From the NCBI GenBank assembly GCA_963824195.1, contig CAWGOJ010000015.1, positions 1 to 64,000 of the forward strand: a stretch of DNA of 64,000 nt. The letters run 5' to 3'. This document shows, piece after piece, positions 8,365-15,066 of this stretch (its first letter is position 1; every line of letters starts with the position of its first letter). Below the pieces are notes generated by a model, which was not told where the DNA came from, did not search any database, and saw only the letters and a program-made list of their open reading frames with translations. The DNA comes from Bog-473 sp963824195 (GTDB lineage Bacteria > Actinomycetota > Acidimicrobiia > Acidimicrobiales > RAAP-2). The translations under genes were made by a program, and so were the position numbers.

Positions 8365-8788
8365 GTCAATGACGGACACCGCCACGCTCAACGGGCGCCA
8401 GCTGGACCGGGCCTTCGGGGCGCTGGCGGACCCCACCCGGCGGGCGATCCTGGCCCGCCTGGCCGAGGGCGACGCCGGCGTGCTCGACGTCGCCCGGCCC
8501 TTCCCGATGAGCCAGCCCGCCATCACCAAGCACCTCCGCGTGCTCGAGGACGCCGGCCTCATCTCCCGGCACCGGCTGGCCCGCCGCCGGATGTGCCACC
8601 TCGAGCCCCAACGGCTCAAGCAGCTCTCGGACTGGGTCGGCTCGTACCGCGAGTTCTGGGAGGAGGGCTTTCAACGCCTCGACGAGCTCCTCGAGGAGCT
8701 GCAGGGCTCCGGCACGCCGCAGACGGGCGCACCGCCACCGTCATCGAACCATCAGCAGGAACAGACACGAGAAGGAGAAGGAACGTGA
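8363..8788 (+). CDS. ArsR family regulator
   Basis: A 141-residue winged-helix repressor of the ArsR subgroup usually paired with SRPBCC proteins: RAFGALADPTRRAILARLAEG, then FPMSQPAITKHLRVLEDAGL as recognition helix and RRRMCHLEPQRL as wing. No cysteine pair for metal sensing is visible. The ATG at 8363 (or 8369) fits a leaderless start from the promoter just upstream. Its TGA overlaps the GTG of the SRPBCC gene. Confidence 0.88.
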   Translation: MSMTDTATLNGRQLDRAFGALADPTRRAILARLAEGDAGVLDVARPFPMSQPAITKHLRVLEDAGLISRHRLARRRMCHLEPQRLKQLSDWVGSYREFWEEGFQRLDELLEELQGSGTPQTGAPPPSSNHQQEQTREGEGT

Positions 8789-9276
8789 CCATGACCAACA
8801 ACGAAACCGAGATCACCGTGCCGGCCGGCGAGCCGGTCATCGAGGTGCGCCGGTTCCTCGAGGCGCCACCCGAGCTCGTCTACCGAGCCTGCACCGAGGG
8901 CGAGTGCCTCCGCCGCTGGTTCGGCCCCAGGCGCCTGGAGATAACCGAGTGCGACATCGACCTGCGCGTCGGCGGCACGTGGCGGATCGTGCAGCGTGCG
9001 CCCGACGGGATGGAGTTCGCCTTTCATGGCGAGTTCCTCGAGCTGGACCCTCCGCACCGCCGGGTGGGGACGTTCGTCTACGAGGGGGCCCCGGAGCACG
9101 AGGCCGTCGAGACCCTCGTGCTCGAGGCGGTCGAGGGCGGCACGTTGCTCACGACCACGACGCGGCACAGCTCACTCGAAGCCCGTGACATGCACGTCGC
9201 CAACGGCATGGAGGAGGGGATCATCGAATCCATGGAGCGGCTGGTCGAGCTGGTGGCCTCGGTCCCGGAGGCGTGA
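8785..9276 (+). CDS. SRPBCC / AHSA1 family protein
   Basis: A 163-residue START-like (AHSA1) ligand-binding fold protein: IEVRRFLEAPPELVYRAC, then LRRWFGPRR and the C-terminal helix MEEGIIESMERLVELV. The GTG at 8785 overlaps the arsR stop (GTGA) and has AGGAG 7 bp before it; an ATG at 8791 is the alternative. Such proteins bind hydrophobic ligands or act as small transport/response proteins; the exact role is unknown. Coregulated with arsR. Confidence 0.87.
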   Translation: MTMTNNETEITVPAGEPVIEVRRFLEAPPELVYRACTEGECLRRWFGPRRLEITECDIDLRVGGTWRIVQRAPDGMEFAFHGEFLELDPPHRRVGTFVYEGAPEHEAVETLVLEAVEGGTLLTTTTRHSSLEARDMHVANGMEEGIIESMERLVELVASVPEA

Positions 9277-9328
9277 GCTTCGGGTGAATCCAGTTCGCTG
9301 GCACGCCCGACGACGCGAGGCGGGACTG

Positions 9329-9820
9329 CTACGCGGGGTGGCCAGGCTGCAGCGGTGGTGCCGTGCGGTAGGTAAGGATGCCCCTGTGCCCACCCGCGAC
9401 CGACCGCACGGCCCTCATCAAGAAGGCCTCGTGGTCCCCGACCGAGAAGTGGCCGAGGATCTGGCCCTCCATGCTCACGGCCGACTCGACCAGCAGGGGT
9501 GCCGCGGTGGAGCCGAGCCGCCAGTCGATCGACGCGAACTTGTCGACCAGGTCCCCCGTCTCCTCGCCGAACAGGCGCGCCAGGTCCACTTGGTCCGCGC
9601 CCAGCAGGTGGAGCCCCATGCCCGACGACTGCTGTGCGACGGCCAGCGTGTGGTTCACCTTTGAGATGCACACGAGGAAGTTCGGCGGGGAGATGCTGCA
9701 CTGGGTCACGAAGCCGGCCAGGCAGCCGCTCATCTCGCCGTCGGGCGATCGGAGCGTCACCAGGTAAAACGGGTAGTCCACCCGGTCGAGGAACGGGGCC
9801 AGGTCCGCTGACTCGCTCAC
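9329..9820 (-). CDS. Flavin reductase domain protein
   Basis: A 163-residue protein with the flavin reductase-like FMN-binding split barrel: DYPFYLVTLRSPDGEMSG, CSISPPNFLVCISKVNHT, then LFGEETGDLVDKF. These proteins use NAD(P)H to reduce free flavin or bind FMN for monooxygenases. A GTG at 9820 was chosen; upstream codons are Gly/Arg-rich and unlike the family. It stands alone, divergent from the MFS exporter gene. Confidence 0.8.
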   Translation of the reverse strand: MSESADLAPFLDRVDYPFYLVTLRSPDGEMSGCLAGFVTQCSISPPNFLVCISKVNHTLAVAQQSSGMGLHLLGADQVDLARLFGEETGDLVDKFASIDWRLGSTAAPLLVESAVSMEGQILGHFSVGDHEAFLMRAVRSVAGGHRGILTYRTAPPLQPGHPA

Positions 9821-10000
9821 GGGCAGGTGCCCGACCTGTCCGCCGGACCCTGGGCCCGATCCACAGTTCCGAATCCCACGCGGCCCTCCACGCCTCGAAC
9901 CCAGCACGTCCGGGGTGTCGCGCTCGAATGCGTCTGATGTCGCACCCGGCGGCACCCCGTTGAGGTTCCACTACCCGCGTGGTGGGTACGCAAAACTCGT

Positions 10001-11686
10001 ATGCGTGACCTGAATGGCAGAGCAGCCCGCAGCCCCATTGCAACGAGCGGGCGCTCTCAGGTGACCCAGGGCACCCAGCAGTCGGCGGGCGTAGGGGGGG
10101 CACCCCCCGGGTTCGACATCAAGAAGGGGGGATTGGGCTCGCCGGCACAGGCACTCGCCCTGTCGACGCTGTGCGCCGTCCTGTTCCTGACCTTTCTCGA
10201 CAACACGATCGTCAGCGTGGGGCTGGCCAACGTCCAGAGTGATCTGCATGCCGGCGTCACGTCCCTGCAATGGGTCGTCAACGGTTACGCCCTCACCTTC
10301 GCCAGCTTCATGTTGGCGGCCGGGATGTTGGGCGACATCCTCGGTCGGAAGCGCATCATGCTCGCCGGGGTCGCGATCTTCTGCGCCGGGTCCGTCGTCG
10401 CCGCACTGGCGAGCAATGTCGACTGGTTGATCGCGGGTCGCGTGATCATGGGCGTCGGTGCCGCCGCCAGTGAGCCCGGCACGCTCTCCATCATCCGGCA
10501 CGTGTACCCCGACCGGGAGACCCGTGCGGACGCCCTGGGGGTGTGGGCGGCCGTGTCGGGGCTGGCCCTCGCCCTCGGGCCGGTCATCGGAGGCGCGCTG
10601 GTCGGGTTCTCGAGCTGGAGGGCCATCTTCTGGTTCAACCTGGGCTTCGGGGTCGTCGCGTTCGTCCTGGCTGCCGTCAGCGTGCCGGAGACGTCGGACC
10701 GCCAGGGCCGCAGCATCGACGTCGCCGGGTTCGTGTCTGGCGCGGCGTTCTTAGCCTTCATGTCCATCGCTGTGATCCAGGGGGAAGATTCGGGCTACAC
10801 CGCCCCGTGGATCGTCACCCTCTTCGTTCTGTGCGCCCTGTCTGGCATCGCGTTCGTCGTCACCGAGCGGCGGGTCAAGAGTCCGATGCTCGACCTCAAG
10901 CTCTTCCGCCGGAAACCGTTCGCCGGCTCGAACTTCGTGGCCTTCGTCTCCTACTTCGGCACGTTCTCCATCTTCTTCTTCACCGCGCTCTACCTCCAGG
11001 TCGTCGTGAACGCATCGGCCTACCAGACCGCCGTCGACTTCCTCCCCATGGCGGCCGGCCTGATCATCGCGTCCGCGCTCACGGGCCCCCTCGTGGCGCG
11101 GGTGGGGGCCCGGGGGCCGATGACGTTCGGCTGCCTGCTGGCCGGTGGCGGGATGCTCCTCACCAGCGCCGTTCTCGGGCCCACTGTCGGGTTCTCGACG
11201 CTCGGCTGGGTGCTCCCCATCGCGGGGGTCGGCATCGGCATGCTGCTCGTACCGGTCACCTCCGTGCCCCTCACGGTCGTGCCTCCCGAGCGCTCGGGGA
11301 TGGCGGCCTCGGCCACCAACACCAGCAGGGAGATGGGCGCAGTGTTCGGCGTGGCCATCCTGGGCTCCATCGTGAACGCCAAGCTCACCGGCGACCTGGC
11401 CGCGAAGCTCAAGTCGATCGGCATCCCTCCGAACTTCCAGAGTCTCGTGGAGCACGCCATTCAGACGGGTGGGGCCTCCAGCGGTGGCGCAGCCGGCAGC
11501 GCCGAGCATTCGAAGAACGCCGCGGTCGCCAAGATCGCCACCAAAGTCGTCAACGCCGCCTACGACGCGTTCGGCTCGGGTCTGCACGAGGCGCTCGTGC
11601 TCTCGGGCTGCCTGATCCTCGCCGGTGCCGTGGTGGCGGCCTTCACGATCCACCACCTCCCGCGCGGCGAGTCGCTCGAGGTCTAG
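10001..11686 (+). CDS. MFS drug exporter, DHA2 (EmrB/QacA) family
   Basis: A 561-residue major facilitator with about 14 membrane segments. It has the DHA2 motif LDNTIVSVGLANVQ in helix 1, WVVNGYALTFAS, motif A GMLGDILGRKR, and the helix 5 antiporter motif region (LGPVIGGAL). A 45-residue hydrophilic N-terminus precedes helix 1. Expected role: proton-driven drug or metabolite export. A Gly/Ala/Ser-rich loop precedes the last helix. No regulator is adjacent, only the divergent flavin reductase. Confidence 0.92.
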   Translation: MRDLNGRAARSPIATSGRSQVTQGTQQSAGVGGAPPGFDIKKGGLGSPAQALALSTLCAVLFLTFLDNTIVSVGLANVQSDLHAGVTSLQWVVNGYALTFASFMLAAGMLGDILGRKRIMLAGVAIFCAGSVVAALASNVDWLIAGRVIMGVGAAASEPGTLSIIRHVYPDRETRADALGVWAAVSGLALALGPVIGGALVGFSSWRAIFWFNLGFGVVAFVLAAVSVPETSDRQGRSIDVAGFVSGAAFLAFMSIAVIQGEDSGYTAPWIVTLFVLCALSGIAFVVTERRVKSPMLDLKLFRRKPFAGSNFVAFVSYFGTFSIFFFTALYLQVVVNASAYQTAVDFLPMAAGLIIASALTGPLVARVGARGPMTFGCLLAGGGMLLTSAVLGPTVGFSTLGWVLPIAGVGIGMLLVPVTSVPLTVVPPERSGMAASATNTSREMGAVFGVAILGSIVNAKLTGDLAAKLKSIGIPPNFQSLVEHAIQTGGASSGGAAGSAEHSKNAAVAKIATKVVNAAYDAFGSGLHEALVLSGCLILAGAVVAAFTIHHLPRGESLEV

Positions 11687-11962
11687 GGGCTCGACGAGTT
11701 CAGGAGCCGGACGCCCCGCGGTCCCACCGGCCCATCGCGGCGGTCAGCACCGTGCCGTAGAACTCGCGGGTACACGGTGCGGGGGCCCTGCCGGGCCCGG
11801 ACCGCGCGACGGCGGCCCGGACGGCATGGAGGTCCGCCCGAGCGCGTCGGCGTGATTGTCGCCCTTCCGCGTGACGCGGCAGACTGCTCAGGTGCCGGTC
11901 TCGGGCATCTCTCCAGCGCAAAGAGCCGCGCCCCGCGCCACGGACGTGACGAGGCGAGCCTG
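11687..11962. other. Gap between MFS and DUF6492 genes
   Basis: About 275 bp of GC-rich sequence with no convincing gene or hairpin. The reading frame of the following glycosyltransferase extends into it, but the residues there are Arg/Gly/Pro-rich and not family-like. Confidence 0.5.
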
Positions 11963-12841
11963 TTGCCCACCCCGGTGACCGACTGGGTCCCGGGCAAGTC
12001 CCTCGCGTTCAACCTGGCGAGGAGCGCCGAGTTGCTGCGGATCCGGGCTGGTTCCCGGCACACCGACAGCCGATCGCAACTCCATTTGGACGTCCTCATC
12101 CCGGCGGCCGAGGGAGATTGGGACGTCCTGGGCGTGACGATCCAGGGGTTGAGGCGCAACCTGGCCCATCCGGTCGGGACGATCTGGGTCGTGGCCGATC
12201 CCGCGCTTAAGTCGGCCCAGGTGGCCGAGGAACTGGGCTGCCGGGTCGTCGACGAAGGCAGTGTGCTGCCGATCGTGCGGGCCGACATCGACTACCAGGT
12301 CGAGTACCAGGGCGAGTCGGTCGATCGATCGGGCTGGCTCTTCGCTCAGCTCCTCAAGCTGAGCGCGGACACGATCTCCGCCCAGGAAAACATCCTCGTG
12401 ATCGACGCCGACACCGTGCTCGTTCGTCCCCAGACCTTCACGAGCCGGGGGAGAGTCGTGCTCTTCCATTCCTCCGAGTACCACCCGCCGTACTTCGATG
12501 CGTATCGAGTCGCTACGGGGCTGGCGCCAGCCTCCCGCGTGTCGTGTATCACGCACCACATGGTGATGCGTCGTGGGACGCTGCTGGGGTTGAAGTCCCT
12601 GATGGAGCGCACCGGGTCCGTCCCGTGGTGGCAGGCGGTGCTGGACACCTGCGTGTACACGTCGATCTCGGGCTTCGCGGAATACGAGGTCTACGGGAAC
12701 TACGAGCTCACCCTTGGAGGGGTGGCCCGCCGATGGTGGAGCAATCAGCCGCAGTCCAGGAGCACCCTGGCCGAGCTCGACGTCCTCCAGCGCCGGTACG
12801 GCGCCCGGTTGCGCACCGTGTCGTTCCACCACTACCTCTGA
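11963..12841 (+). CDS. DUF6492-like glycosyltransferase
   Basis: A 292-residue protein resembling the DUF6492 glycosyltransferase-like family. It has an N-terminal Rossmann-like beta strand (LHLDVLIPAAEGDW), a DxD-type metal/nucleotide motif in ILVIDADTVLVRP, and an HHMVMRR segment. The C-terminal LRTVSFHHYL ends the fold. No membrane segment. TTG at 11963 and GTG at 11975 are both possible starts. It lies beside a fucosylation locus and may add another sugar to the same surface glycan, which is inference. Confidence 0.65.
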   Translation: MPTPVTDWVPGKSLAFNLARSAELLRIRAGSRHTDSRSQLHLDVLIPAAEGDWDVLGVTIQGLRRNLAHPVGTIWVVADPALKSAQVAEELGCRVVDEGSVLPIVRADIDYQVEYQGESVDRSGWLFAQLLKLSADTISAQENILVIDADTVLVRPQTFTSRGRVVLFHSSEYHPPYFDAYRVATGLAPASRVSCITHHMVMRRGTLLGLKSLMERTGSVPWWQAVLDTCVYTSISGFAEYEVYGNYELTLGGVARRWWSNQPQSRSTLAELDVLQRRYGARLRTVSFHHYL

Positions 12842-12876
12842 GCGGCCGGTTCCGCGGGGGCAGTGTCAATGTCCGG

Positions 12877-13164
12877 TCACTCGGCCCCCCGACGGCTCTC
12901 GAGGAGAGGGCGCAACTCCTCGAGCAGGTCGCGCACGATGTCGTGCTGGACGCGCAAGAAGGCGAGGGCCTCGTCGGCCTGCTGGCGCAGGGCCGCGACC
13001 TCGGTCTCGGTCCGGGTCGCGAGCTGCTCCAGGCCGTCGAGGCGGGCGAGGATCCGGCCCAGCTCCGCTTCCACCGCGTCGAACCGTCGGTCCGTGGCCC
13101 CGGCGACCAACCGTCGTGCTCCGTCGGTCAGGGTCGCGCGGATGGAGGTGCGGCTCTCCGGCAT
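12877..13164 (-). CDS. Small coiled-coil protein, unrecognised
   Basis: A 95-residue protein with heptad-like spacing (FDAVEAELGRILARLDGLEQ, then EVAALRQQADEALAFL), predicted to be almost entirely helical coiled coil. No known family recognised. It follows the fucose-synthase-like gene on the same strand after 28 bp, so it is probably the third gene of that operon. It might be a scaffold or length regulator, but this cannot be shown. Confidence 0.55.
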   Translation of the reverse strand: MPESRTSIRATLTDGARRLVAGATDRRFDAVEAELGRILARLDGLEQLATRTETEVAALRQQADEALAFLRVQHDIVRDLLEELRPLLESRRGAE

Positions 13165-13192
13165 GGTGGCGCCCAGGTTAGGGCGGTCGACA

Positions 13193-14128
13193 TCAGCACC
13201 CGAACTGGTCGCGGTACCACGTGATCGTCTCCGCCAACCCCGCGTCGAACTCGGTGGAGGCCTCGAATCCGAGCAGCTCACGGGCCCGCGTGGTGTCCAG
13301 CCTGCGGCTCGGCTGACCATTCGGCTTCGAGGTGTCCCACGTGATGGCGCCGCTGTACCCGACGAGGCGGGCCACCTTCTCGGCGAGGTCGCGGATCGAG
13401 ATGTCCGAACCCGACCCGACATTCACCGGATCGCCGCTGTCGTAGCGCTCCAGGGCGAGCCGAAAGGCCGTAGCGGCGTCGCGGGCGTGGATGAACTCGC
13501 GGGTGGGGCTGCCATCGCCCCACAGGACCACCTCGGTCGCCCCGGTCCGGTGCGCCTCGACGAAGCGACGGATCATGGCCGGGATCACGTGGCTCGTCGA
13601 GAGGTCGAAATTATCCCCAGGGCCGTAGAGGTTGACCACCAGCAGATGGACCGCGTTCATTCCGTACTGCTCGCGGTATGCCTGGGACTGGACGAGGAGC
13701 ATCTTCTTGGCCAACCCGTACGGCGCGTTCGTCTCTTCGGGATACCCGCTCCACAAGTCCTCTTCGCGGAACGGGACGCTCACGTACTTCGGGTAGGCGC
13801 ACACCGTTCCGGCGACCACCACTTTGTCGACGCCATGGGTGCGGCAAGCCTCGAGCAGCTCAATTCCCATGATGGCGTTCTCGTAGAAGAACTTCCCCGG
13901 TTGGGCACGGTTTGCCCCGATGCCTCCTGTCACGGCGGCAAGGTGCACGACCGCCTCCGGTGCGGACTCTTCCAGAAGCCGGTCGATCTCCCCGCGGGAC
14001 CTGAGGTCATGGTCGGCGCTGCCGACGCCGACCACCTCGGCGCGGGCGCCCCGGAGCTCGCGCACGACATTCCGGCCGAGGAATCCGGTGCCTCCTGTCA
14101 CCAGGATCTTCCTGCCGACCAGGTCCAT
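13193..14128 (-). CDS. GDP-L-fucose synthase-like epimerase/reductase
   Basis: A 311-residue extended short-chain dehydrogenase. The N-terminal ILVTGGTGFLGRNVV binds NADP; the sequence TVCAYPK and catalytic YGLAKK (Tyr-x-x-x-Lys) match GDP-L-fucose synthases, as does LYGPGDNFD. It would convert GDP-4-keto-6-deoxymannose to GDP-L-fucose. Another dTDP- or GDP-sugar epimerase is possible. Its ATG overlaps the TGA of the upstream fucosyltransferase gene by one base. No GDP-mannose 4,6-dehydratase gene is in the window. Confidence 0.8.
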   Translation of the reverse strand: MDLVGRKILVTGGTGFLGRNVVRELRGARAEVVGVGSADHDLRSRGEIDRLLEESAPEAVVHLAAVTGGIGANRAQPGKFFYENAIMGIELLEACRTHGVDKVVVAGTVCAYPKYVSVPFREEDLWSGYPEETNAPYGLAKKMLLVQSQAYREQYGMNAVHLLVVNLYGPGDNFDLSTSHVIPAMIRRFVEAHRTGATEVVLWGDGSPTREFIHARDAATAFRLALERYDSGDPVNVGSGSDISIRDLAEKVARLVGYSGAITWDTSKPNGQPSRRLDTTRARELLGFEASTEFDAGLAETITWYRDQFGC

Positions 14129-14841
14129 CAGGCTGCGGTCCCGGCGACTCGGGGCACATCGAGCACGATCGACTGCGCGGTGGTGAAGAGGGTCTCGGTC
14201 GACCCGAAGGCCGGTCCCCAGTCGCGGGGCATGACGGACAGACCGTTTCCGAGCCAGGCCCCCCACCACGAGAAGGTCGAGTTCGCCATGATGTGCTCGT
14301 CGCACGCCGCCATAAGGAACAGGTCCTCGTAGTCCCGGTTGCGCTCCATGAACAGACAGTCGCCCGTGAGGTTCGCGCGGCACCAGTCGATGTCATCCGA
14401 GAAGACGAGGTAGGGGCCTCGGGTCAACGACATCGCCTCGCTGTAGTACCCGACCGGAAGGTCGACGAAGAAGCCGTTGTGGCCGAGGTAGTCGCCCTTT
14501 CGCACATGGAGCGAGGTCTTGTGGGGGAGCGCGAGCACATCGGCGAACCGGGCGGCCAGATGCGCCCACACGTCGGGCGACGGCCTGAAGTAGGTGCGGA
14601 TCAGCTCCTCGATGTCCTCGAAGTTCCTGAGGTCCTGGAGGTAGTCGAGTCCGAGATCGTGGCCCTGAGACGGTTCGAGGTCCGAGAAGAGGGAGTCGGG
14701 GACCGAGAAGTACGACCGGTAGCGCCAGAAGGGGAAGGCCGCCACATCGCCCGCCTTGTGCGCGACGCCGATGGTCCCGGCGATCTGCCAAAGCTGGTTC
14801 CCAAGCTGTCCATTCCGGCCGAGCTGGCGGTAAGTGATCAT
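14128..14841 (-). CDS. Alpha-1,2-fucosyltransferase, GT11 family
   Basis: A 237-residue GT11 enzyme: N-terminal LGRNGQLGNQLWQIAG, the donor-binding HVRKGDYLGH (HxRxGD), and the family hallmark ANSTFSWWGAWLG. It transfers L-fucose from GDP-fucose to a glycan. Rather short for the family (often about 290). The start at 14841 was chosen because it begins directly with the conserved first strand; the frame stays open upstream to 14967 but reads like noncoding sequence. Operon with the GDP-fucose-synthase-like gene. Confidence 0.85.
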   Translation of the reverse strand: MITYRQLGRNGQLGNQLWQIAGTIGVAHKAGDVAAFPFWRYRSYFSVPDSLFSDLEPSQGHDLGLDYLQDLRNFEDIEELIRTYFRPSPDVWAHLAARFADVLALPHKTSLHVRKGDYLGHNGFFVDLPVGYYSEAMSLTRGPYLVFSDDIDWCRANLTGDCLFMERNRDYEDLFLMAACDEHIMANSTFSWWGAWLGNGLSVMPRDWGPAFGSTETLFTTAQSIVLDVPRVAGTAA

Positions 14842-15066
14842 CCCCAAGGTACTGACGTCGGTCCGGACGCGGGGTCCGGACCGATCCGATGTGTCTCTCC
14901 CGCCTGCGAATCCGCCCTCGAGTATGCCTCTGGCCGTGCGGTTGGCGCACGTTTTGGACAATGACAATCGGACTTATTTACCAGAGACAACCCACGTGGC
15001 CAGCAACATAATGATCCAAAGGCAACGGGGGGGCGCGGATCGTCAAGGGCCGCGAGGAGGAACGCC

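Noticed and set aside
9972..9988. Operator TACCC-N7-GGGTA upstream of the MFS exporter
   Set aside because: Arms of only 5 bp in GC-rich sequence and no adjacent regulator; too weak to call.
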